From NCBI GenBank assembly GCA_903904835.1, contig CAIVEI010000162.1, positions 62,001-126,000 of the forward strand: 64,000 bases of DNA, written 5' to 3'. Shown one piece after another: positions 9,548 to 18,277 of the stretch. Under the pieces are notes generated by a model. It did not search any database. It worked only from the letters and a program-made list of their open reading frames with translations, and was not told the origin of the DNA. The position numbers and the translations under genes were made by a program. Each line of letters starts with the position of its first letter. The stretch's first letter is position 1. The DNA comes from an uncultured Schlesneria sp. GTDB lineage: Bacteria; Planctomycetota; Planctomycetia; Planctomycetales; Planctomycetaceae.

Positions 9548-9643
9548 GTGCCACTGCTTGACTGTACTCTGTCAAGCAGTGCTCTTCGACAACGTTTTTT
9601 TAGCGAAGACACTGCGTCGAAGAAGACTCCAATGCAGTGGCAC
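9548..9643. repeat. GTGCCA four-arm palindromic element, copy A1
   Basis: The element runs from GTGCCACTGCTTGAC to GCAGTGGCAC. The first arm pairs perfectly with a nearby second arm (ACTGCTTGAC with GTCAAGCAGT, 10 bp, 8-base loop). A CTCTTCG box follows. The third arm (CACTGC) pairs with the fourth (GCAGTG) around a loop holding GAAGAC. The outer GTGCCA and TGGCAC also complement each other. Related copies are at 35814-35911, 61035-61131 and 63771-63872, with a half copy at 57513-57570. This copy lies between convergent genes. Confidence 0.8.
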
Positions 9644-9734
9644 ATCAGGTCGGCGCCGTTTTAAACAATCCCAGTATGGAGCTGCCCAACGGGATGACCC
9701 GTGAAGGTTTTTCCCGAGACACGAGTGGCTCTTA

Positions 9735-10061
9735 TTATGTGTTTCCGTAATGGACTGCCAGCCAGATCGTCGGCTCGTCAGGAGTAGTCCATTCGACTCG
9801 ATGCTTCGTATGGGCGGGAATGTTAATGAAATCGCCAGGCTTCATTTCAATCGATTGATCGTCCATCTCGAACCGCAACCGAGCCAATCCCTTTAAAAGA
9901 ACGACCCATTCGTGCTGGTCCTGGTCGTACCAGAACCCTTCGGGCGAGGTATGGCCGTGTGAGACGATCCGTTCAATCCGAAAGGTGCCCGCTTCAAGAA
10001 TCGTCGTGAAGAGTTCTTCTGGAAGATCCGCCGGGAGGTATGTGAACAAATTATGATTCAT
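9735..10061 (-). CDS. Small cupin-domain protein
   Basis: The 108-residue product is a single cupin barrel. Typical features are HEWVVLLKGLARLRFE, EMKPGDFINIPAHTKHRV and a final WLAVHYG strand. The histidine in DQHEW and the HTKHRV histidines could form a metal site. Its ATG overlaps the stop of the upstream PH-like gene by 4 bases (ATGA), so the two are probably translationally coupled. The substrate is unknown. Confidence 0.85.
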   Translation of the reverse strand: MNHNLFTYLPADLPEELFTTILEAGTFRIERIVSHGHTSPEGFWYDQDQHEWVVLLKGLARLRFEMDDQSIEMKPGDFINIPAHTKHRVEWTTPDEPTIWLAVHYGNT

Positions 10062-10501
10062 GCCGAGATTCTTTGAGTCAAAAAGCTTGCCAGATTTTCG
10101 GCGTCATCAGTGCCGATCCGCAAAACCCCGCGTTTTAAATAAACGACGACACAGTCGCGACCCCACAAATTCCACACCATACCACCACGAATGCTGGCGT
10201 GAATGCCCCATCCGTCCAGAATCAACGTCCGACCGATCTCAGCCTTTTCGATATCCGCGTAACGAACAGTTCGGCGGAACAGCGGGACCGGACCAAAACG
10301 AATTGTCAATTCGTCTCCAAGGTCGATTACCGTCAGGTGATGAAACGCGGGAGCCAGCAGAGTTAAGAACAAAGCAACGCCGCCGCAAATATAAATTCCC
10401 ACCGGATCACCACCTATTGCACACGCCAGAACAATATTGGCAAAGGCGATGCCGTAGAGTAACAGACAAAGCGGAGCTTTCTGGGTGTGGGCGTATGTCA
10501 T
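10058..10501 (-). CDS. Membrane protein with PH-like C-terminal domain
   Basis: The 147-residue product has two N-terminal transmembrane helices (LCLLLYGIAFANIVLACAIGG and GIYICGGVALFLTLLAPAF). A beta-rich region with the pattern of bacterial PH/YcxB-type domains follows (LTIRFGPVPLFRRTVRYADIEKAE and VVVYLKRGVLRIGTDD). No enzymatic motif is seen. It lies 17 bases downstream of the esterase gene and overlaps the cupin gene by 4 bases, so the three form a likely operon. Its role is unknown. Confidence 0.7.
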   Translation of the reverse strand: MTYAHTQKAPLCLLLYGIAFANIVLACAIGGDPVGIYICGGVALFLTLLAPAFHHLTVIDLGDELTIRFGPVPLFRRTVRYADIEKAEIGRTLILDGWGIHASIRGGMVWNLWGRDCVVVYLKRGVLRIGTDDAENLASFLTQRISA

Positions 10502-10518
10502 ATTGGCTTCAGAAAGAG

Positions 10519-11409
10519 TTACTGCGATTTCGGCTCAAGAAATCCCTGGATTTTCATCCATTCGGCACAGCGTTTGGGCCAGTCGTTAATCGGTTTGCCA
10601 TCCTGACGCATGCCGAATCCGTGCCCTCCCTTTGAGCAGATATGTAACTCCGCCGAGAGATTTAGCTTTTTGTATTCGAGGTACAGCCTGGCCGCTTCGA
10701 CCGGGTTCGCTCCGTCATCATGGGCGACCAGCAGGAAGGCCGGAGGAGCGTCGGCGGGGATACTGAATCCCGTCCGAAACTTCGATTTGTCATTCGTGTC
10801 GAGAAAACCACCTCCATAGATGAACACCAGAAAGTCGGGTCCGCGTGGATCATCCAATTCGGGTAGCTGCTGATACGTCCGGGTTCCTCGATCCCATGCC
10901 GCATGCCCGGCAAGGTTCGCTCCGGCCGAAAACCCCAGCAAACCAACTCGTTTTGGATCAAGTTTCCATTCGGCCGCATGCTGCCTGACCAGTCCCATGG
11001 CGCGCTGAGCATCCTGGACGGGCAGTTCAAACATTTCCCGTTCGTCACGAGTCGGCGTGCGGTACTTGAGCAGCACAGCCGTCACCCCCAACGAATTCAA
11101 CCATTCGCAAACCTGCGTTCCTTCGTGAGCGTACGAAAGAAACACGAACCCACCTCCTGGCGCGACAATCACCGAAGCCCCGTTCGGCTTCTCCGGCAGG
11201 TAGACGGTCATCGTCGGATCGCTGACATCAGAAACGCGATCACGTCCGACCCCTCCGTAGGACTGGATCAGCTTCACGGTGTTTTCCGACTTCGCCACCA
11301 TCGACGTGGGAGGTCCATCCGGCCAAAGCTTGAAAGTGATCGGCTCGGCGGAGGCCGCAATTTCGGCTAAAAACAATAGACCCAAAAGACTCAGCAGGTT
11401 TGTTTTCAT
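10519..11409 (-). CDS. Secreted alpha/beta hydrolase (acetylxylan esterase/BD-FAE-like)
   Basis: The 296-residue product starts at the ATG preceding a signal peptide (MKTNLLSLLGLLFLAEIAASA). Alpha/beta hydrolase features are the oxyanion-hole segment VIVAPGGGFVFLSYAHEG, the nucleophile elbow GFSAGANLAG, the acid region LLVAHDDGANPVEAA and the terminal catalytic His in HGFGMRQDG. Planctomycetes carry many such periplasmic esterases, usually annotated as xylan esterase or endo-1,4-beta-xylanase B-like. The precise substrate cannot be told from sequence. It is the first gene of the esterase/PH-like/cupin operon. Confidence 0.85.
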   Translation of the reverse strand: MKTNLLSLLGLLFLAEIAASAEPITFKLWPDGPPTSMVAKSENTVKLIQSYGGVGRDRVSDVSDPTMTVYLPEKPNGASVIVAPGGGFVFLSYAHEGTQVCEWLNSLGVTAVLLKYRTPTRDEREMFELPVQDAQRAMGLVRQHAAEWKLDPKRVGLLGFSAGANLAGHAAWDRGTRTYQQLPELDDPRGPDFLVFIYGGGFLDTNDKSKFRTGFSIPADAPPAFLLVAHDDGANPVEAARLYLEYKKLNLSAELHICSKGGHGFGMRQDGKPINDWPKRCAEWMKIQGFLEPKSQ

Positions 11410-11624
11410 GTTCGCGCCAGCTATCGGAGACCAGTTTTGCAGTGAAGAAGTATTTACAGAGCTTACGATTAACCGTTTCTTGATCGCAACGCCGCCGGAC
11501 TTCGATCGAGCATGCAATCTCTTGGTTCACTGGAAATTGTTGCTTGCAATTCCAATCGACGACAGTTGATTGAGAATCGTCAGAAATCGCACTTCAATTG
11601 ATCGAATGCGAAACCCGCCCGTGT

Positions 11625-12998
11625 TACATCCGCAAAAAAATTGCACATTTTGGCACCAGGCGTCCACAAAAAACTTTTCATGAGCACCTTCCAAACGTTG
11701 AGAAAGTATTTCTCCCCCCCATTGACAGACGATAAATTTTTTTATATTTTCATGTCGCAGCTTGTTTGATGGAGAGGTAGATATCCGCGAGAATTCATGT
11801 GAAGCCGAATTTGCCAGCATCTTTTTGATGTTGTTGATCTTATTCAGTTGGACATTTTGACCGTGCCAGACGTTGTTTGGAACGAGCTAAAGCCCATTCT
11901 ACGGCTTTTGGCTCGCCTGGATTTTCAAACACACAAACGGGACGACGACAATTGATCTTTGACGTCTTGGAATCAATTGAAAACCAATCGCCAGCGCGGC
12001 CATCAAACGGTGCGTGGGTGGGGAGACCGTTGAAATGGAGAAATTCAGACTTCGTCGAAGTCTGGTGAACTCAGGTGAAGTCGCGCGAACTTTATTTCGA
12101 GGAAAAAATCGAATGTGGTACCGCAAACCCTATGAAACACGAGGAATGGTCGAAGTCGCTCGAACTCGCGCGAACTTTTCGATCAAATCGTGTAGGGTGC
12201 GGGCCGAAACGGTAGAAAGTAGTGATGAGACAGTAGTTTTTAGAAAAGACACGAAAAATCTGGGGGGATATCCCGCTCGGCTCAACTGGCGGGAATGATG
12301 GGATTCGAACTCGATCGAACTGTGTCGAACTCGATCGAACTCAGGCGCCATGAAAAAAGCGACGAAAACACTATGAATTACGACGGATGGTCGAAGTTGA
12401 TCGAACTCGATCGAACTTTGACACCAAATTTCTCGGAACCACGGGAATTCGACGAGGCGCTACAGTTGCGCGAGGATTCCCATAGTTGCCCAAGGCGTTT
12501 CATCGTTGCCCAACCAGAGTTGCCTGAGCTCCGCCATTGTTGCCCATCCAGAGTTGCCCAAACGTTGTGAGACTCGAAGTTTGAAAAAGCCTTGGAAATC
12601 CCCAATGTTGCCTAAGAGCTTCCATAGTTGCCCAAGCTGTTTCATCGTTGCCTAACCAGAGTTGCCTGAGCTACGCGATTGTTGCCCATCCAGAGTTGCC
12701 CAAACGTTGTAAGACTCGAAGTTTGAAAAAGCCTTGGAAATCCCCAATGTTGCCTAAGAACTTCCATAGTTGCCCAAGCTGTTTCATCGTTGCCCAACTA
12801 GAGTTGCCTGAGCTACGCCATTGTTGCCCATCTAGAGTTGACCAAACACTGTGAGACTCGAAGTTTGAAAAAGCCTTGGAAATCCCCAATGTTGCCTAAG
12901 AGCTTCCATAGTTGCCCAAGCCATTTTATCGTTGCCCAGCCATAGCTGCTTCTGCTCCGCTAGAGTTGCCCAAACATATTGAGTGTCGAATTTCGAGC
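11625..12998 (+). repeat. Complex modular repeat block L (inverted partner at 38.5-39.9 kb)
   Basis: Four modules occur in order. 11625-11760 is AT-rich and, read on the minus strand, contains TTTGGAAGGTGCTCATGAAAA. 11879-11976 holds GGAACGAGCTAAAGCCCATT and related sequence. 12010-12440 is rich in TCGAAC and TCGATCGAA words, with the phrase around GGATGGTCGAAGT present twice. 12460-12998 is a tandem array. The block at 38475-39895 shows the same modules in the same order on the opposite strand with similar spacing, at an identity I judge to be roughly two thirds. No gene is credible inside. Confidence 0.8.
12553..12978 (+). repeat. 142-bp tandem repeat array within block L
   Basis: Units begin GTTGCCCAAACG at 12553, 12695 and 12837 (the last as GTTGACC), so the period is exactly 142 bp. 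A partial unit precedes them and a diverged one starts at 12965. In one unit the word GTTGCC recurs at 12553, 12607, 12627, 12647, 12661, 12681 and 12695. The steps are 54, 20, 20, 14, 20 and 14 bp. 142 is not a multiple of three, so the repeated open frames are not a repeat protein. Confidence 0.85.
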
Positions 12999-13135
12999 GG
13001 ATCATTTTCACGAACGGCGCAAGTGTCGCCGCTACTGATGTGCGACGTTGGTTTCATTCGGTTGCGGACAAAGGTATCCTTTTTTATCGCGAAATACTCC
13101 ATCACTTTCCGCTTGACTTGGGAAACTCGCTAACC

Positions 13136-14476
13136 ATGAAAACGTTGACGCTCGTGCTTTCGTTTGCTGTGCTTTACGGGATCTCCGCTTCGGTATCAGG
13201 ACAGGACTATGTCCTCCATTCGTTTACCAAGTTGCGACTGAATGACCAGTTCTGGGGCGAAGGGGCCAACGTTGGTGACTTCAACCGCGATGGTAAAATG
13301 GATGTCGTGAGTGGTCCGTACTGGTATGCAGGACCTGATTTCAAAGGCCGGCTCGAGGTTTATCCGGCGAAGCAAACGTTCAAACTCAGGAAGGACGATG
13401 GAACTGAAGTCACCATTCCGGGTTTCGAAGGTTCGCTCGGAAAGAACAATGCGTATTCGGACAACTTTTTCACATTCACTCATGACCTGAACAATGATGG
13501 ATGGATTGATGTTCTTGTCTATGGTTTTCCTGGTGCGCAGGCGACCTGGTACGAGAACCCAAAAGGCGAAAAGAAGCATTGGACGCCGCATGTTGTCTTC
13601 AACACGGTCGACAATGAATCCCCTCAATGGCTGGACGTCAACGGAGACGGCAAACCAGATATTCTCAGCGGTGCTACGCTTCCGACCGACGGGGGAAACA
13701 AAGGTTTCGTCGGTTATGCAACCGTCGACTGGTCGGCAGCGGACAAGCCGTGGACGTTTCACAAGGTCTCGGCGCCCGGGAATTGGCAACGATTCACTCA
13801 CGGACTTGGTGCCGGCGATATTAACGGTGACGGACGAACCGATCTGATGGTGTCCAATGGATGGTGGGAACAACCCGACTCTCTGGCCAGCGATCCTGAG
13901 TGGAAATTACACTCTGCTGGATTTGGTGGCGGCGGAGCTCAGATGTATGCCTATGATGTTAACGGTGACGGCCTTAATGATGTGATCACCAGTCTTCAGG
14001 CACATGGTTACGGTCTGTCATGGTTCGAACAGTTTCGAGAAGCGGGCGAGATCAAGTTCCGCGAACATCGGATCATGGGCAGCGAACCAAAACAGAATCG
14101 TTATGGATTAAAGTTCTCGCAGATTCACGCGATCGACCTGGTTGATATGGATGGAGACGGTTTAAAGGATATCGTCACAGGAAAGCGTTTTTGGGCACAT
14201 GGTCCCGGGGGCGATGCAGAGCCAGACGCGCCCGCCGTGGTCTATTGGTTTAAGCTGACCCGTAATTCGGATGGATCAGTTGATTGGGTGCCACAATTTG
14301 TCGACGACGATTCGGGAGTAGGAACTCAAGTTCTGGCGACCGACGTAAATGGCGATGGAAAGCCAGATATCGTCGTCGGTAATAAAAAAGGAACCTTCGT
14401 CCACCTTCACGAAACGAAGAAGGTGACGAAGGAAGTTTGGGAACAGGCCCAACCAAAAGTTCTCGTGCAACCATAA
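13136..14476 (+). CDS. Secreted VCBS/FG-GAP repeat protein
   Basis: The 446-residue product begins with a signal peptide (MKTLTLVLSFAVLYGISASVSG). It carries at least seven calcium-binding FG-GAP/VCBS loops of the form D-x-N/D-x-D-G-x-x-D, for example DFNRDGKMDV, DVNGDGKPDI, DINGDGRTDL, DMDGDGLKDI and a second DVNGDGKPDI. It should fold as an integrin-like seven-bladed propeller outside the cytoplasm. No catalytic residues can be assigned. The start is the ATG just before the signal peptide; the longer upstream frame runs back towards the repeat block and is not credible. Confidence 0.88.
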   Translation: MKTLTLVLSFAVLYGISASVSGQDYVLHSFTKLRLNDQFWGEGANVGDFNRDGKMDVVSGPYWYAGPDFKGRLEVYPAKQTFKLRKDDGTEVTIPGFEGSLGKNNAYSDNFFTFTHDLNNDGWIDVLVYGFPGAQATWYENPKGEKKHWTPHVVFNTVDNESPQWLDVNGDGKPDILSGATLPTDGGNKGFVGYATVDWSAADKPWTFHKVSAPGNWQRFTHGLGAGDINGDGRTDLMVSNGWWEQPDSLASDPEWKLHSAGFGGGGAQMYAYDVNGDGLNDVITSLQAHGYGLSWFEQFREAGEIKFREHRIMGSEPKQNRYGLKFSQIHAIDLVDMDGDGLKDIVTGKRFWAHGPGGDAEPDAPAVVYWFKLTRNSDGSVDWVPQFVDDDSGVGTQVLATDVNGDGKPDIVVGNKKGTFVHLHETKKVTKEVWEQAQPKVLVQP

Positions 14477-14595
14477 ATTCAATCCTCGCTTTTGAAACAG
14501 AGAGTTGCCGCGGCAGTCAAACGAGATACACTTGAGTTGTGGTTCATCGACGATTTCGTCGGTGAACGAGTTGACTCACCGAGACCGTTGGACCT

Positions 14596-15168
14596 ATGGA
14601 TTCGAATGCCGTCTTCGCTATCGGATTGCTGATTGTCGGTTTGGCAATTCTCGTTGCGGAAATCTTCATCCCCTCCGGGGGATTGCTGGGGGTGGTGACA
14701 TTTCTCAGCTTGTTGGTTTCGATCATTTTTGCGTATCGCGCCTGGGGGGTATCGCACCCCAATCTGTTTGGGGCATACTGTTTGCTGCTGCTGCTGCTTG
14801 TCCCGACGGTGATTGGGACCGGTTTTTATATGCTTCCGCGAACTCCTCTTGGCAAAAAGGTATTACTCGAAGCTCCGGAAGCGGAAAATGTGCTTCCGTA
14901 TCTGGAAGAATCTCGACGCCTTGAAAAGCTGGTTGGGCGATTTGGAGTCGCAAGGACCAATTTACTTCCAGGGGGACTCGTAGAAGTTGATGGGTTGCGC
15001 TTGCATGCTGTCTCAGAGGGTCTGATGGTCGAATCGGGAGCATCGGTCGAGATTATTAATGTTCGTGGGAGCCAGGTTGTGGTCAGACCGGGAAATGCAC
15101 CGTCCAGCTTTACGGATCAAAAGACTGAAGAACCAACGGGGCTCGACTTTGAGTATCCGTCGAGTTAG
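14596..15168 (+). CDS. NfeD-like membrane protein
   Basis: The 190-residue product has an N-terminal helix ending in the NfeD signature (GLAILVAEIFIPSGGLLGVV). More transmembrane helices and a C-terminal OB-fold region follow (GRFGVARTNLLPGGLVEVDG and SGASVEIINVRGSQVVVRPG). NfeD proteins partner with flotillin/stomatin-type scaffolds. That fits the flotillin-like gene 175 bases downstream on the same strand. The serine-protease domain of long NfeD proteins is absent, so this is the short form. Confidence 0.88.
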   Translation: MDSNAVFAIGLLIVGLAILVAEIFIPSGGLLGVVTFLSLLVSIIFAYRAWGVSHPNLFGAYCLLLLLLVPTVIGTGFYMLPRTPLGKKVLLEAPEAENVLPYLEESRRLEKLVGRFGVARTNLLPGGLVEVDGLRLHAVSEGLMVESGASVEIINVRGSQVVVRPGNAPSSFTDQKTEEPTGLDFEYPSS

Positions 15169-15343
15169 AAACGTGATGGGAATCAACGGCTCGTTGAGTT
15201 CCGATCAAACGAAGTGGAAAATCGTATTTTGTTCTGAAGACTGTACAAAATCGGGACAATCCCAGCCGCTTTGCGATTAGGCTAGCGAATTCGCAGATCA
15301 CAGAGTACTAAGGTCGAAACATACATCAAGGGATGTCACACAG

Positions 15344-16375
15344 ATGCACTCGTTCGTGTTGGCACAAATGAATCCGCTGGTGATGGTCGCGATTATTGCG
15401 GTCATTGTCATCCTGGCGTTGATCTTCTTCGCCGTCTTCGCGCGTTTTATCAGCTTATACATTCAATGTTGGATGACCGGAGCCGATATTTCATTGCCAC
15501 ATCTGGTGATGATGACCATCCGGAAGGTCAACCCTGCAATCATCGTTCGAGCTAAGATCATTGCTGTACAGGCCGGTTTGACCGAGGTCTATCAAATCAG
15601 TACGCGCGACTTGGAATCTCATTACCTGGCGGGCGGAAACGTTCCGAACGTCATTCGAGCTCTCGTCGCCGCTAAGAAGGCAAATATCGATCTCGACTGG
15701 CAGACGGCACAAGCCATTGACCTGGCGGGGCGTGATATTCTCGAAGCGGTCCGGACCAGCGTCTATCCGAAAGTGATTGACTGTCCTGATACCCGTAAAG
15801 GACAGATGACCTTGGATGCGGTAGCAGGTGACGGCATTCTACTGAAGGCTCGTGCCCGCGTGACAGTGCGAACGAACATCCACCAATTAATTGGTGGAGC
15901 CACAGAGGAAACGATTGTCGCACGCGTCGGCCAGGGGATCGTGCAAGCGATTGGTTCCACCAAATCTTATAAGCTGGTGCTGGAAAATCCCGAGATGATC
16001 TCGCAAACCGTGCTCAATCAAGGATTGGAAGCACAGACTGCATTTGAGATTGTCTCCATTGATATTGCTGATATTGATGTGGGAGAAAACATCGGAGCCC
16101 GGCTGTCGGCAGATCAGGCCGAGGCTGACATGCGTGTCGCACAGGCCAAAGCGGAACAGCGTCGGGCCGATTTCACCGCACGAGAACAGGAAATGGTTGC
16201 TCATGTCCAGGAAAATCGGGCCAAGGTTGTGTTAGCCGAGGCTGAAGTTCCCGTCGCCATTGCAGAAGGTTTTCGTAAAGGGACGCTGGGACTGATCGAC
16301 TATTATGACTTGAAGAACGTTCAAGCGGATACACAGATGAGAAACACGATCGCAGGAACGAGCATCTCGAAATAA
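15344..16375 (+). CDS. floA: Flotillin-like protein FloA
   Basis: The 343-residue product has one N-terminal transmembrane helix ([20 protein letters not shown]). The family-typical body includes [54 protein letters not shown], and a helical C-terminal region with [17 protein letters not shown]. Length agrees with FloA/UPF0365 proteins (about 330). FloA scaffolds functional membrane microdomains. Together with the upstream NfeD and the following hypothetical and glycosyltransferase genes it forms a same-strand cluster. An alternative start is Met9. Confidence 0.93.
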   Translation: MHSFVLAQMNPLVMVAIIAVIVILALIFFAVFARFISLYIQCWMTGADISLPHLVMMTIRKVNPAIIVRAKIIAVQAGLTEVYQISTRDLESHYLAGGNVPNVIRALVAAKKANIDLDWQTAQAIDLAGRDILEAVRTSVYPKVIDCPDTRKGQMTLDAVAGDGILLKARARVTVRTNIHQLIGGATEETIVARVGQGIVQAIGSTKSYKLVLENPEMISQTVLNQGLEAQTAFEIVSIDIADIDVGENIGARLSADQAEADMRVAQAKAEQRRADFTAREQEMVAHVQENRAKVVLAEAEVPVAIAEGFRKGTLGLIDYYDLKNVQADTQMRNTIAGTSISK

Positions 16376-16425
16376 CGATGCAGTCGGAGGCGTGAATGTC
16401 TCTATAAAAGCTTTGAGGTCGCTTT

Positions 16426-17040
16426 ATGTTTTTTCCAGTAATCAGTGCCGTCCCTGACATCTCACAAGTCATCGGGCTATGCGTTTTAGTCATTTCGGTT
16501 ATCAGTTGGTTTATCAACATTGTGCAGGGAAACACCCCTGACGGAGTTCCGCGAGCAAAACAACAAAACCCAAAGCCACAATCCGCTCGCAGCGAGATTG
16601 AGGTATTGCTGGAACAGATTTCCGGTAGCAAGAAAAAGCCGGTGGGACGCGAACAGCAGACACAAGTACCGAGACCACCCAGGCCACAGCAAGAACGTTC
16701 AACGAATGTTGGAAGATCGAATACAGCGCGACCTGGATCTCAATTGCCCAAACCGACGGCAAAGCACGCGAGCCGCGTCGCCGATATGCACCTGGCATCT
16801 TCGAATCTTGGTAACGAGGTTCGTACGCACCAGATGGGGAACAGAGTTGACGCAGCGGTTCAGCAGGAAATTACAGCCGCTGTACAACATGATCTTGGCA
16901 ACCGGATCGCTGCAGCCAAACCGGTCCAGGAACAAGCCATGCATCCGCTGATCAAGGTTCTACGCGACCCGAACGGTATTCGGCAGGCAATCCTGCTCAA
17001 CGAGATTCTGCAGCGACCTAGGGCCAAGAGACATGTCTGA
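16426..17040 (+). CDS. Membrane-anchored hypothetical protein downstream of FloA
   Basis: The 204-residue product has one N-terminal transmembrane helix (IGLCVLVISVISWFINIV). A long Pro/Gln/Arg-rich, probably disordered segment follows, then a compact C-terminal motif (HPLIKVLRDPNGIRQAILLN and EILQRPRAK). It lies 50 bases after floA and its last 8 bases overlap the glycosyltransferase start, which implies cotranscription. The function is unknown. The tail motif looks like a conserved docking or regulatory helix, which is inference. Confidence 0.75.
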   Translation: MFFPVISAVPDISQVIGLCVLVISVISWFINIVQGNTPDGVPRAKQQNPKPQSARSEIEVLLEQISGSKKKPVGREQQTQVPRPPRPQQERSTNVGRSNTARPGSQLPKPTAKHASRVADMHLASSNLGNEVRTHQMGNRVDAAVQQEITAAVQHDLGNRIAAAKPVQEQAMHPLIKVLRDPNGIRQAILLNEILQRPRAKRHV

Positions 17041-18148
17041 AATTGAGCCTTCGATCCTGCTGTTCGCGGGACGGTTTACAGTTCGCGGAAGCTGTTCCTA
17101 CTCATTACGTCTCGCGGAACAATTGCCATTGCAGGGGATGAGAAGCGTCGTTGTTTGCCCCGATGCACGGCGTGTTGAGCCGGAGCGACGGCGAGAGCTT
17201 CAAATCAGAGAATTTTCTCATCTTCAATTGCCACTTTGGGGCTGTGTTGTCGTGCGGATGATGCTGCGGCAGCTACAACTCGACCCGCCCGACTTGATTC
17301 ACATTCAGTCACGAAACGTAGCACAACAGGGAATGTGGCTGGCTCGCGAACTGAAGCGCCCGTTTGTGTTAACTGTACATGATTACTTGCAACCGTCCGA
17401 GCGATTTGTCGTCGATCGCCGCTGGTGCCGGCGGATCATTGCAGTCAGTGATTCCGTGAAGTCAGATTTTCAAAAGAGGGCAGGATTACCGAGCGACCTC
17501 ATTTCCGTCGTTCATAGCGGTGTCAATACAAATGACGAGGTCGATGAAACCAGCATTTTAACGGCGAATCGTGTTCCAGTTGTTGGAACGGCGGGCCCGC
17601 TGGAGGCAGTCAAAGGATTTCCCTTTTTCCTGGGTGCGGCGGCCCGAGTCCTGGCAACGGGACGTGATGTCGAATTTGTCATTGCAGGAGCCGGTCCCGA
17701 AGAATCGAATTTGCGGCGACTCGCTCGTGAACTCAAGATCGATTCGCACGTGACATTCAGTCCCAATTTACTCGAGTTCGGTGACGCGTTATCTGCCACG
17801 GACATTTTCTGCCTTCCATCGCTGCAACAGGGAATTGGCACGATCATGCTCGAAGCCATGTCGAAGGGGCGCCCCGTGATCGCATCTCGCGTCGGGGGCA
17901 TTGATCAGGTTGTGCGAGATGGCGAGACCGGATTGCTGGTTCCACCTTCTGATAGCGATTCCTTAGCCAAACGCATTCTGGAACTCCTTGATGACCCGAC
18001 GAAAGCTCGCGAAATAGGCCGCGCCGCGCGGGTTGAGGTTGCTCGTGACTTCAGCGTGAATCAAATGGTCTCGAAAACTGTCGCAGTTTATCGCGAAATT
18101 CTGGAAGCGAAACCTGCGAACCGTGAACCGGTGCTGGCTCGTCGATGA
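17033..18148 (+). CDS. Family 4 glycosyltransferase
   Basis: The 371-residue product has GT-B fold features: N-terminal LLFAGRFTVRGSCSYSLRLAE, central VVHSGVNTNDEVDE, VVGTAGPLEAVKGFPFFL, and the C-terminal nucleotide-sugar site GTIMLEAMSKGRPVIASRVG (E-x7-E type) with GIDQVVRDGETGLLVPPSD. It presumably transfers a sugar to a cell-surface polymer or lipid. Its ATG lies inside the end of the preceding gene. The acceptor and donor cannot be deduced. Confidence 0.9.
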   Translation: MSEIEPSILLFAGRFTVRGSCSYSLRLAEQLPLQGMRSVVVCPDARRVEPERRRELQIREFSHLQLPLWGCVVVRMMLRQLQLDPPDLIHIQSRNVAQQGMWLARELKRPFVLTVHDYLQPSERFVVDRRWCRRIIAVSDSVKSDFQKRAGLPSDLISVVHSGVNTNDEVDETSILTANRVPVVGTAGPLEAVKGFPFFLGAAARVLATGRDVEFVIAGAGPEESNLRRLARELKIDSHVTFSPNLLEFGDALSATDIFCLPSLQQGIGTIMLEAMSKGRPVIASRVGGIDQVVRDGETGLLVPPSDSDSLAKRILELLDDPTKAREIGRAARVEVARDFSVNQMVSKTVAVYREILEAKPANREPVLARR

Positions 18149-18226
18149 CAGCCGGTTTTGTTGTACGCTACTGCTGACAGCTTTGTAACGCCATTGGTTC
18201 TCATATCATCCCCGGTAGATAAAGAG

Positions 18227-18254
18227 CACTGGCGAGCGAAAGTGCCCGCCAGTG
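18227..18254. terminator. Hairpin between convergent genes
   Basis: CACTGGCG at 18227 and CGCCAGTG at 18247 form an 8-bp stem around a 12-base loop, between the glycosyltransferase gene and the convergent nucleoside phosphorylase gene. There is no clear U-tract, so it is at best a weak or factor-assisted bidirectional terminator. The CACTG/CAGTG arms recall the GTGCCA element family but the rest of that element is missing. Confidence 0.4.
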
Positions 18255-18277
18255 ACACACGGAGCGTTGGTTTCACA

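Noticed and set aside
12285-12325. tRNA-like string GATGGGATTCGAAC near the TCGAAC module
   Set aside because: The T-loop word is present but the flanking five-base stems do not pair. The other arms are missing, and TTCGAAC words are abundant in this module.
12460-12998. Apparent repeat proteins and a CRISPR-like look in the tandem arrays
   Set aside because: Periods of 142 and 140 bp are not multiples of three, so the repeated frames shift between units. The units are contiguous with no unique spacers and no cas genes are present, so this is neither a repeat protein nor a CRISPR array.
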